Translations under genes and position numbers: made by a program
In this document: positions 46,841 through 57,293 of the stretch, in pieces
How positions within the stretch are numbered: the first letter of the stretch is position 1
How the letters are laid out: each line of letters begins with the position of its first letter
Notes under the pieces: generated by a model
The model's database searches: none
The model's input: only the letters and a program-made list of their open reading frames with translations
What the model was told of the DNA's origin: nothing
Source: Bryopsis sp. KO-2023
Lineage: Eukaryota > Chlorophyta > Ulvophyceae > Bryopsidales > Bryopsidaceae
DNA: 64,000 nt
NCBI GenBank assembly: GCA_030272585.1
Contig: BSYQ01000005.1
Span: 1,116,001 to 1,180,000, forward strand
Reading direction: 5' to 3'

Positions 46841-47161
46841 ATGCTTATTTTGATGCTCTGCTGGCTCCTTGTTTTTGGTACTATTTTACTCTGTTTTTTA
46901 ATTTCAAAAACAAATCTTGGTATTGTGCATGGGAGTTTGAAGCGCGATTTCCGCGAGTCTCAGGAAGGAACCACCGGGCACACGAGAGAGGGATACGAGG
47001 TTTTTAAGCGCTATTACAGAGGCGTGGTTCCAAAAGGCGAATGGGACCAGTTCCTGGAAGCTCTGAGGAAGCCTTTGCCGGTGACCTTCAGGATCAATGG
47101 GCGAGGAAGGTTTGCTGATGATTTGAAAGCAACGATCGACAAGATGTGCGAAAAACCTGAG
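46841..47161 (+). pseudogene. NSUN2: NSUN2-type methyltransferase, N-terminal exon on the opposite strand
   Basis: The frame encodes EVFKRYYRGVVPKGEWDQFL and EALRKPLPVTFRINGRG, matching the NSUN2 N-terminus (F..YY.....EGEWD.F..ALR.PLP.T.RI), and ends in phase 0 at a GTGCGT donor (47162). The true start is unresolved; the frame begins with a hydrophobic run from an ATG at 46841 that is unusual for this family. It points away from the other exons at 45466-46595, so it cannot be spliced to them. Confidence 0.65.
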
Positions 47162-47270
47162 GTGCGTATGAAATTTCTAATTATAGAGCATCCATGAAAC
47201 CAATGGAAATGTGAAAAATTGATCATCTGTTTTGCTGGAGGTGGAAGCTGATATATAAATATATATATTT

Positions 47271-47402
47271 GCGGGATAGCCATAGACTGTTTTTCTATGA
47301 GCAATAATAAGTCAATTTCTCTAGCATTTCTGATGGGGCAGCGGGTTTTTCCCTTTTTGCGGGCTAACCACCGACTGTTTTTCTATGAGCAATACTACGT
47401 CA
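47271..47402. repeat. Direct repeat of about 45 bp, two copies
   Basis: GACTGTTTTTCTATGAGCAA occurs at about 47286 and 47373, within similar flanks starting GCGGG. A (TA)n tract and a T20+ run follow at 47530-47586. Confidence 0.75.
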
Positions 47403-47525
47403 CGTGGGTTGTATCGGGACATGGGATACTTGGCACCTTATTTCTGAGTCAGCCTATAACACTTTTTCGTGAAACGGGCTGCACTCGGCAACATCCTTTG
47501 CCGTGTGTGAAAAATTTCAATATAA

Positions 47526-47580
<55 letters not shown>

Positions 47581-47634
47581 TTTTTTCCTGTTGTTTTTTT
47601 AAAACTCTATTTGTAACGTTACCTCCTCCTCGTC

Positions 47635-47880
47635 CAGGTCTGACGTCAGCGTTGGGGGTATGTGGTCGGCGAGCCGAAGCTTCCGACCTCCGTAGACCTC
47701 CGGAATACCCCCACCGCCATACTTTTCATCCACCAGATTGGCTTCTGGTGGATGAGGTTGCCTCTGATCCGACACCTGTGCCTGAGATTTCCCCCGGCCC
47801 GGTTACTGTTGATCCTTCACCTCTAATTTCGCTCCTTCCCGTTGAAGGAGCGAAATACAGATGCTGGAGGGCATCGGAAG
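47635..47880. other. GC-rich island of unknown origin
   Basis: About 245 bp with markedly higher G+C than its surroundings and a Pro-rich frame (DPTPVPEISPGPVTVDPSPL). It ends in a short inverted repeat (CGCTCCTTC..GAAGGAGCG) and then joins the sequence duplicated beside CDK copy A. It may be a fragment of an inserted element. No domain seen. Confidence 0.35.
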
Positions 47881-48174
47881 CCTGCAAATGAACAACCCAC
47901 ACCATCTTTTATTTTACAAACTGGTATTGATTAATATTTAATGAACCAATTAATTTCAAGAACATATCATGCATGTCGCCAGAGTAACTCACAGAAATTC
48001 TCCCAACATATAATCCAAAAAAAAAATACGAGGGCAAAAAAGACAAGTTAGGGTAGTGTTTGCTTGAAGTTGAAAATAAAAATGAGGTCGAAAAACAAAA
48101 ACTCCTGTCATTGTTGATTTAGAAGGTGTTTAAAGGTTTTTAGAATTTTCTGTTTTCAATTTCTTCAAGCTTAC

Positions 48175-49626
48175 GTGAATTCTCTGTGAGGGATTGTAAT
48201 GCAGCATTTTCGTGAGCAGATCCCATGCATCATTATCGCCATGCATGCACTCCTCCATCGTCGTCTTCAATTTTCCTGGTTTAAATTGAGGATACTGATG
48301 CTTGCAAAAATCAAAACAAAAAGAAAATATCAATTAAAAAAGAAAAAAACACTTTAGCTCACTCGTGAATTGCGTCCAAAAAAAGAGTTTTCAGAAGTAA
48401 TTCAGAAGACAATGGAGTGTGCCCCGGGCTTTCCGTTTCTTAATTTCCCACGGTCAAATTGAAGAAACGCCCGATAGAAGGAGCGGGAAAAAAAAAATCC
48501 CCCAAAAGAGCACGGTTTGTCGAAAACCTCACCAATATGGAAGGTTCGTGACACCAGGCCAGATATCCTCGTTCGGCACCCCCAGCATCTCGAATATGTT
48601 GATAAGCTGGTAGAACTCGGAATCCGCATGGAACAGAGCCTCCTGTGTATTAGGCAAACAAATAAACAAACAATAAAGAAACAAAAAAATTACCCCCACC
48701 GAGAGAAAACACAAATAATTTATCGAGCAACGGACACACTGTGACCAAAAATAGAATCATCCAAACTCACCCCGAGGAAGAACTCCGCAAAAATGCAGCC
48801 CACACTCCACATATCAATTTGATAGGTATAGTGCCCTCCCCGAAGAATTTCAGGAGCCTTATCCAAGAGCGTCATGACCTAATCAAAACACACACACAAT
48901 AAATCAGAATCCACATCCCCATTATTGAAACATCGAAGCATTGGAAATTCAGGAATCCTGTCAAATCAAACGAAAAAAAACAAACAACAGAACCCCTCCT
49001 CAGAAACACTCGTGCATATCGTTTCACTAAGATCTCAGAATTTCACACAACCAAAAATAGACGGAGGCTCTGTGAATTACCTCATATGTGTGGGTCGAAA
49101 CGGGCATCGTCAGATTCTTCGCCAGACCCAAATCTGCGATCCTCAAGACTGGCTTGTCATTCGGTTTGGTTGGAATGAGGATGTTCTGCGGTTTAAGATC
49201 CCGATGCACCACATTGTTCTGATGCAGCTCATTGACTCCGGTCAGCAAATCTTCCATCAAGTGCTGCAGAAGCCAACAACAACAAAAATATTGAGCTGAG
49301 CTGGACACCTTTAGAAGAGTGGGGCACCTACCCATCTTCAATCAAAGCAAAGCAAGAAATTCTAGACGAAATTATCTTGCTGCAGCTTTTTTTTCTTTTT
49401 TCTTTTTTTTTTTTCAAAAGTGTTTTTTTCACCACTCGCAACTCAACAGAGAGGCTTGCCAGTGTCACAAATCAGTGCAAAATTTTCTAGGACCGAGGAA
49501 AGCTCGTTATTCGACGTGAACGGGAGGTTGAGGTACCTTTATCAGTTCCGCCGACATGGCGCTGCCAAGGCTGGAATAGTGCTTGTCGATGAACATTTCC
49601 ATATCGCGCTCGTGCTTCTCGAAAAC
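48175..49626 (-). CDS. CDK-type protein kinase, copy B (N-lobe start not found)
   Basis: Exons 49537-49626, 49081-49263, 48771-48878, 48533-48642 and 48175-48300. They encode [13 protein letters not shown], then [19 protein letters not shown] and the activation-loop start IADLGLAK (DFG is DLG, as in plant CDKB), KAPEIL with [25 protein letters not shown], and [16 protein letters not shown]. The first four junctions are in phase. At the fifth, copy A has gcag|G while this copy has gcaaG, so the acceptor that keeps the frame has been lost. The Gly-loop and beta-3 Lys exons upstream of 49626 are not identified, and WYRAPE is altered to LLDKAPE. It is probably decaying or strongly divergent. CMGC kinases of this type act in cell cycle or transcription control. 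Confidence 0.65.
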
Positions 49627-50096
49627 CTTGATAGATCACAGATAGAAAATCCATTACAACAGGTGTTTGGAAAGCGGCTGATGATTGGTTGGTCGCAGCG
49701 ATAATGTTTTGCAGAATTCAAACAAGATAGATCCTTTCAAGCTGTGATGAATCTCAGCTCTTCTGCTTGCTCCACGGACAACATTGCAACTGCGAAGGCT
49801 TTCACTTGCTAAATCATCCCAACAGTTCCTGAAATGATTTGATTGGGCTGCTGTGAGTAGTCAAAACTGCTTCTTTGACTGTGAGATGCTTTCCTGGGAT
49901 TCGATGTTCATATCAAGAGGGAGGGAGAGGAGCAGTAGGAGTGCTTGCTATTTCTGATCTTATTTGATTGGGCAATCCATGAAACCATGAAACCTCATGT
50001 GGAGTAGTATGCCTGATTCAGGCGGTTTTCTTATTTTCTGTGTTGCGCTAGCTAGGGGTTTGCAGTGGATCTTGTGAATAGGAATTTTTTTTATAG

Positions 50097-50280
50097 GGCC
50101 CCTGTACAGACACTATTCACAATTGGTGAAGAGAAGGGAAGCGAAATCAACAAAACCTTCAAACATGGGCAGTTTTTCTCTGAGCTGGGAGTTGCAATTT
50201 TACTCTCAGTTTGTAAAGAAGAGTTGAAAGAGATTGATGTCCTCCTTACCACATTCTTACAATTATTGGATAATGACATG
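50097..50280 (+). other. Possible exon, unrecognised
   Basis: Bounded by a ttttatag acceptor and an ATG|GTAAGC donor. It reads VQTLFTIGEEKGSEINKTF, HGQFFSELGVAILLSVCKEE, then LKEIDVLLTTFLQLLDNDM. Looks like a helical coding exon. No neighbour exons or family identified. Confidence 0.4.
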
Positions 50281-50739
50281 GTAAGCAAATAAAAAATAAG
50301 CTAAATCGTTAAATGATGGTACCGTGTACTTGGGCATGGGTGCAAACAACGAAAGTATATGATGTTTTGGATAACTCTTTGTGTTGGAGCGACTGGCAGT
50401 TGGTGATGGGTTGGGTTTTCCACCCAGCTGGGCCATGCAGGGTGACGGAAATGTTTGAAGAGAGTGGGTACCAGTGCACACACACACACACACAACAAGA
50501 AAAACATGCTTTTTACCTGTTGTGTCGCCAAGTCTGTCTCCATTTGGCAATTCCTATCAAACCACCAGAAAACTGACCCGAAAACTGCAAGAGTGTGTTA
50601 ATGACGTGACCTGGTGCTGGCTTTTGTCTGCACCACCAGCTTAACAAATGCTGTGGGGAGGCTGTTACGCTGAAAACAATCGTGCCGCTCAAATCAGCAG
50701 CTACCCTCGCTCACGACACACAAGGCATTACCCGCCGCC
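50281..50739. other. Spacer with a (CA)n run
   Basis: (CA)8 near 50477-50493. Otherwise nothing seen; it should include the promoter of the secreted gene at 50740. Confidence 0.4.
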
Positions 50740-51890
50740 ATGGCTCCATACTTTCTTTGTTTTGTTTTACTGGGGTTCGCCCACGTAACGCGCGGCGGTA
50801 GGTGGGGAGTAACCCGCTCGATCTTTAGCACCATTGCCGGCTGGAATTTTACTGCGTTAACAATAAACGGACCTTTGATTTTATGTGGGTGTAATGTTTT
50901 AATATCAAGGCCAGAATTGAGAAAAAAAAAATAAACACCATCAATAGCTCTATGTGGGCCAGGCTGAAATGAATGGAGTGTAGGTTTTACTGGGATGCTG
51001 GTTTTTGCATTTGCCATTGCTTGTGGTTTGTTTTTTTGTTGTTGTGCAGAAAGCCCAATGGAGTATATCAAGCGGTGCAGGGAGGTGGGCAAAACAATTG
51101 GACCCATGGCAATGGAGGAAGGGTGCAGGGAGGTGCGGGCTAAGTGTATGAATTCTGCAGACCCCGTTGAAAATCACCGGGGAAGGATGGAGCCGAGCGT
51201 AAGAGATTTTGACAACACATGGAGGGGGTCCATGTCGCTGGCTGCCCGTGAGTGACTTATAAATAGATTTTGAAAAAAAAAAAGAAGTGAAAATAGAAAG
51301 TGTGGGGTGTGGAGAACATGGGTGTTTTTTTTTCTTTTTCAAATGAAAAAAAAGCTTCTGTTCTTGAATCTGGTTTTTCTCTCTGAGCCACTTTTCTGAT
51401 AATGTAAATTTCTGTGTTTTTGTTTGCAAATTATTTCCTGCTTTTTTTTTTTTGAAAACGGTGGGTGGGGGGGGGGGTGGGAGGGACAGGGCAACATTTG
51501 GCTTCCTGCAGAAAAAATTTCTGTAACTCTAAAGCAAAAGCAGAAAAAAAAAACAACTGTAGATGTACATATTATATATGTTCCAAATGAAAAGCATTTT
51601 TTTCAACAGAATTGGAGGAAAGGGTGTTGATGGCAGCCTGCGATTCTGCTTTGGCAAATTCCTGCATGGCGGCCGCCACCGGGGCGATGTTCAATGGAAA
51701 AGACGATATTTGCAAACAAGCCTTCATCAAGGGCCCCAACCCTGATGCCAAAAAACAATGCCCAAATTTATGGACAGTCATGCAGACTTTCCATAAGGCA
51801 TCCATGAAAGCTTGCATGACAGTCACTCCAACCAGAGGTGGCGATTTCGAGGGAAGTGGAGGAGAAGAAGGAGGTGCCACTCTCGGCTGA
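50740..51890 (+). CDS. Small secreted eight-cysteine protein (3 exons, 178 aa)
   Basis: Exons 50740-50797, 51050-51247 and 51610-51890 join in phase 1 both times and end in TGA. Exon 1 is a signal peptide (MAPYFLCFVLLGFAHVTRG). The mature part has eight cysteines: IKRC, EEGC and RAKC in exon 2; MAAC, NSC, DIC, KKQC and KAC in exon 3. All lie in Ala/Met/Lys-rich, probably helical sequence, and a Gly/Glu-rich tail follows. An even cysteine count fits four disulfides. No family recognised. Unlike most genes here I see no second copy in the window. Short length, signal peptide and disulfides fit an extracellular effector, toxin-like or inhibitor role equally well; I cannot choose. Confidence 0.7.
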
Positions 51891-52717
51891 TTTTGCTTTT
51901 TTTTCTAAAAATAGGGCCAAATATTGGCTCCAGAGGTTAGGAAGGAGACGATGAGTGTTTTTTTCTTGATATGTATATGTTCGATTAATATATGGGTGCA
52001 GGGAAATGCTGAAATTTCTAGCATGTGCGGCACATTCTATGCAAAGCACATATGCTTGCTTTAGCTGTTTCTTTCCTTATTATAAGGATAGAACTAATTA
52101 GTCATATCTCTCTTTTTTTTATAATCTACTAAACTTTTGCAAAGAAAGAATGAGTGTTGAAGGGGGAAAAGGGGGGGGGGGCATCCTGTGCTTCACCTTT
52201 TCACCTGCTAGTGTTTTCGAACAACTTGCATATGTATGGATGAGGTCGGCAGATTGGTAGAATTTGGTTTCGACTGAAATCAAGCAGGGCCAAGGAATGG
52301 ACAGTAAATATCCAGTTTCGAAGGTTGAGGGGGGATAAAAATTCAAGGAGGGAAGAAAATGATCTCTCAAGTACATATATCACTAAACTTTTACCAGGTT
52401 TTTTCAAGACTGTTGAAAACCCCACTTGTTTCTTGCCATGTACAACATTGCTAATGGCAATTAGCTTTTTATTGGCTTTTTCTATTTTCATATGAGGTGC
52501 CTGGAAGAGCATTGACAGAAAGACGAGGGGAGGGTGGGGGTGGCAATCTTTTGGATGCAAATATCATGCCAAAAGATTCATGAGGGGTATATCCTCTTTG
52601 TCTTTTTTTTGTTATTGGCTTTTTTGATTGAAGGGGCATCAAAATAGCGTTGATCATACTAATACTGCATTAGAAGTGTTTTTTTTTTTCGGCATGTGGC
52701 TTTCTTTTTTTTGCAGT
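51891..52717. other. Spacer
   Basis: AT-rich, with a G10 run near 52168. No exon supported. Confidence 0.45.
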
Positions 52718-53154
52718 TTGAGCGTGGTGTAGAGTTTTTATTTGATTTCGTTTTTTGGGGAAATTGGGGGGATGCTTGCTGCGAATATGCAGTGTACACA
52801 CTGTTGCAGTGGAAACCACATCAAGTTGGGAACCCCTCCGAATTGGCCACTTGTATGTGGTGCTTGTTTGGGATGGAGGGGTGGGGGGTGGGGATTGTGG
52901 TACGGGCACCAAACAGATCTTCGTTTTGCGACCTTTGGTTTATTATTTGGATGTTGCTCTGGTCGTATTTTTACTCGCTGGGCTTCAGCGCGTGTAATAT
53001 TTTGGTTTCCTTTCGTGCCAGCAATGCTTCATCGATGCATTCATTCATTGTGGAATTATGGAATTATCCCACTCATGCTGAAGTCGTCCAAGCGTCTTCG
53101 ATTGAGGTTCGTTTCTTCGGGAAAAAAACGGAAAAAGTGCTGGGTGGTACTTGA
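52718..53154 (+). other. Possible exon of a membrane protein
   Basis: A ttttttgcag acceptor at 52717 is followed by a frame open to 53154 that reads FERGVEFLFDFVFWGNWGD, later LWFIIWMLLWSYFYSLGF. The hydrophobic content suggests membrane segments, but three frames are open across the stretch, so coding status is doubtful. Confidence 0.25.
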
Positions 53155-53564
53155 TGAGTGGATCCGGTCACCCGCAAGGTCTGTGAGGTTGAGCCAGTCA
53201 TGGCGGCGCAACGGGGACGAGGAGATTTAATCGCTGCAATAAAACAGCGAATGTCCCCCAAGGAGATCGTTTGAACAGTGAATTAAGGAATTGAGGAAAG
53301 AACCGAGGAAAAATGAAACGAGGGGACGACAAAAAAGAAAAAAACACTATGAAAGAAGAAAACTTCACCGACGGATCCCCGAAAGCTTTCTGTGGGCAGC
53401 AACACGTGGCTGGCAATTTTCTGATCAGCAGAAAACAGCAGCAAGACAGCTCGTTCTTTACTTTTGCCACGAGTTCAATTGAACTTGCAAGTCGCATCAC
53501 ATGGCCATTCGTCGAGGCTTTCTCAAATGGCGCCCTCACGGTTTCCAAAAGAAAAGCTGTTCGG

Positions 53565-55639
53565 ATGAAAGCAATGTTTTTCGGATGGTTGATTTTTCTA
53601 TGGCTGTGTGTAAACCCAGCACTAGTGTCTGGAAGGGAGATCATCAATCGCGACAAAGGTGAGGGCTGGGAAATAATTGCTCGCCGTCAAAAGATGCGTT
53701 GTGGGTGTCGTTTTTTTGAATTAAACGCGTGAAACATCAATTAAGGCGGCTGTGGTTTCTCGTTGCCGTTCAAATTTCGTTATCGATTTACCTTCACCCT
53801 TTTTATTTATTTTTTTTTGGATGAAGGTAAATTTAAGAGGTTTCACCGGCATTTTAAAAGCATGGTTTGAAAAAGAAAGCCCCATCCAAGATTGACTTTT
53901 TCTAGGCAGGAAAAAAATGGTCTGTTCACAGGTTATTTGAAAACATCAGATGATTTGGATGGTATTGAACGACAGCTTCTACAAAAGAGTTCCTTTGAGG
54001 TGACTGAGTGCCTCATTAATTTCAGAATTCCATATGGCTGAGAAAAGTCAAGTGAATGCACGCTTGCCCAGTTTCGATCAGCAGATGGCCCAGCAACTGG
54101 GCACGTGCGGTTTTACAGACAAAAGTGCTTTGTCATAACTTTTTTTTTCATTTGTTCCTATGTAGGATTTATACATATGGGAACTCAGAAGAAAAAAATG
54201 CCTGTCAAGAACTGTGCCCATAGTTCAGCAGTTCATGAAAATTGGTTCAGTGGAACCTTTTTTTTCTTTCAGGGAACCTTGGTGGATGCCAATCGATTTC
54301 CGTACGTGGTTTCCATCAGACAGGCCAATGGAGCCCATTTGTGCTCGGGGGTTTTGATTTTTGAAGACTGGGTGCTCACTGCAGCCAGGTGCTGGGCAAT
54401 TATATTCGACTACCCCCTGGTGTACATAGGAGTGCAAAATGCTGGGGTGGAATCTGTCAGGCAAGAGGTGCGTTCATCTGAATTTATCTGTGTGATAAAA
54501 ACAAACAAAAACTAATGCAAAGATGCAAATTGCTGTCATTTTTCTCCTGAAGAGTGTGCATGCCACATGGTTTTCGAGTTTTCCGCTGCGGACAACGCCA
54601 TTTGGTTTCCAAACTAAAAAACAAAATTCCAAAGAAACTCCCTCCCTCTTTTTCCAAACCGAAATCGAATTTGATTTCCTTGGATGCTCACAGGTAAGAC
54701 TGGCAACAAAAATGATTCCTGAACTTGGTTCCTCCCCCGAGCAACACAGCACTCCCCTGGGGCTCATCCATCTCAACGCCAGCGTGGATGTCCCGCTTCC
54801 CAGACTGTCATCCAAATCAGCAAACCCCAACGAGAAACTGCAGCTCCTCGGTTTTGGGAATCAGGACAAGGCAAATGCAAATTTGTTTGACGAGATGCGC
54901 ATGGAAACACATGTGGTGCAGAACCAAGAAATCTGTGAGGAAAAATGGGGTCCATCGGAGCTGGGGGAAACCAGTTTCTGCAGCTTGGGCGATAATGGCC
55001 TCAGTTCATGCATCGGTGAGATCCGAAAGATGGATGCAAGGTATTTTTGTAAGAAAATTTTGATTTTGGTAATGTGTCGAGCATATCTTCAAAAAATAAA
55101 GATGGCTGCGAAAATGGAAATACTCGGAATGAACGCACTTTGGCCCGGGATCAGTTTTCACCACCTGTCCAAATGACTAAAATAATTGTTCAGCAAAATC
55201 AGCCGACACCGTTGGAAGCTATTTATTATTATCGGTAGGTGAAAAAGTCTGTATTGATTTCCAGTGTTGATGTCAATGGCACCACTAATCATCTACCCAC
55301 ACACGAGACCTCCAAAAATGCATGCATGCATGCAGATAATTCCATAGTTACGATTTATTTTTCTGCACCAAGCACCGCGACTTCCAAATTCGGAGAAATT
55401 GATTGACTGCTGTCTGAGGAAATCTGGGTTTTGTGAATTTGACTGCAGCTGATAGTGGCAGCCCAGTGATTCGACCCAGTAGGATCCGGGGAGGGGATCC
55501 TTCTATGGATCCCCTAGTTGGTATTGTGACCGGCGGTGGCATCTGCGAATTTGACAAAGAAAAGCCAGAAACTATAGCAATAGATGTTTTCAAACGGAAA
55601 GATCAGCTTCTCAGCGAGATTCAAATGGTGGGTCGATAA
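53565..55639 (+). CDS. Trypsin-fold serine protease homologue lacking His and Asp of the triad, copy B
   Basis: Exons 53565-53658 (start at 53565 or 53574), 53932-53999, 54273-54467, 54694-55015 and 55449-55639, with the same phases and nearly the same lengths as copy A. Signal peptide MFFGWLIFLWLCVNPALVSG. The TAAHC box reads TAARC (His to Arg; Lys in copy A), the Asp region is TPLGLIHL, and Ser is kept in SSCIADSGSP. Independent replacements at the His position in the two copies argue that loss of catalysis is old and tolerated, so the fold is probably used for binding. The frame closes three codons after a phase-0 donor at 55628, whereas copy A runs 17 codons further, so this tail is not conserved and may be intron. 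Confidence 0.75.
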
Positions 55640-55903
55640 ATATTGTCCGTCGAGCCATCTGTGAGTCACTAGAAATAGATAAAGAAAGAATTTTTTTTTT
55701 AACGTTGAAAAAGAGAAAATTGCGGTTCATAGTGACCTGAGTTGGGTTATGATATCTAGCATGATGGAGAAGGCAAATTTGGGACAAATTTTAGACTAAT
55801 GCTTGTTCCCTTTCTTGAGATTTTTTTAGTTGGGGTTTTTTCTCTTTAAAAGGAAAATTCCAGCAATGCAGACATATGTAATTTTCTAGACTGAGGTCTA
55901 CTG

Positions 55904-57293
55904 ATGGCACAGGAGGAGGAGGAGGTTGAGGTTGGGGAGGAGGAGGAAAAGGAGAGCTGGTTGAAGGGGCATTGGTGGATTTTTCTGCTGGTGGGTCTGG
56001 CTTTCGTGTTAGGGAGCGGATACCTGGTGCAATTGAACTGGAAAAATTGGTTCCCCCCCTCCCTACCACCCGAGCCGTGGCTCCTTGTGGAAGACTCCGC
56101 CAGAACGTAAGTTTCAAAGCAAAAGCAAGCAAGAATGAATGAAAGAAAATTACAGCGTCACACTCAAGTGCTCGCCACCCTTCTTAATACCAGCCATGTA
56201 AACTCATGTTTCTGTGGTTAGGTCGGAGGATTATGATAGAGATGGAATGGTGTCCCCTTTCGAAGATTCCGCCTCCAGACCGGAGGGCATGAGCGTTTTC
56301 CCAATCGTTTCCCGGAGCTTGCGCGTCACTCGACTGTGCCAATCGCGCAAGATCATCGACAGCGGCCAGTTCGGAATCGTGGAAAAGGGGCAATTCGTGG
56401 ACGCCGCCGGCGTAACGCACGACGTCGCTGTCAAGACCGCAAACATCCAAACATTGGGTCAAGACACCGAATCGTTTCGTTTCGTTTTGGAGTCGTTCAG
56501 GGCGGAAATTGAGTGTTTCGAAAGGATCTCCTCCCATCCGAACATCATCCGTTGCTTCGGAGGGCGGGTGGGGACGCCCGTGGACGACTCTGCGATGGAT
56601 TTCAATGAAATTTTCATTGTGGAGGAGCTGATGGACACGAATTTGCGCAAGATCATCACGGGGGAGCGAACGCCCTGGGAAAGGTGGACGTACAAAACAA
56701 TGCTGCGCATTTTCAGAGATATCGCGAAGGGTTTGGAACATCTGCATACGCACAACGTATCACATTACGATCTGAAGCCCGAAAACGTGCTGGTGAAGGT
56801 GGTGGACGAGGTGTTTCCTCTTCAAATAAAACTTGCCGATTTCGGATGCTCCCAAATAAAACAGGAAACCTACGCCACCGCGAAACTTGCCGGAACCAGG
56901 CAGTATATGGCTCCGGAGATCGCCTGGTCGCATCACTTCTCGCTGACGGCCAGCGGCAAGGTCGACGTGTATTCCCTGGGGATATTGATGTGGGAAATCC
57001 TAACGGGAGGGAATCTGATGTCGAGGGTGGCTCAAACGGTGGAGGGGGTGGAGCCGCCCACCATCGAAGACTTCCTGGAAATCGGTAGCGCAGAGAGATG
57101 GCCCATCGCGGACCACCACCCGTTGGAACTGTCGCAGCTTATCTGGAGTTGCGTGGAATTTGATTCGCCCAAGAGGCCGACGACCAAGATGGTGCTGCAA
57201 ACGATTGAGCGCTTGATGGCTGCGGAGTGGGCAACGGACGAGACAGTGCGGGAGGCCATCGTGATTGACAAACCTAGCGCTGGAGGAAAATGA
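55904..57293 (+). CDS. Single-pass membrane TKL-like protein kinase, copy B (424 aa if separate)
   Basis: Exons 55904-56106 and 56222-57293 join in phase 2. Acidic stalk (EEEEVEVGEEEEKE), membrane helix WWIFLLVGLAFVLGSGYLV, Pro-rich linker, then a complete kinase domain: Gly loop SGQFGIV, VAVKTA Lys, HYDLKPEN, DFGCSQIK, APEI, DVYSLGILMWEILTG. Its central 400 nt are about 99% identical to copy A although the flanks differ far more. Copy A's duplicated HPNII is single here. Context and possible fusion to the protease fold upstream are as for copy A: a cag acceptor at 55912 is in phase with the donor at 55628. Confidence 0.82.
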
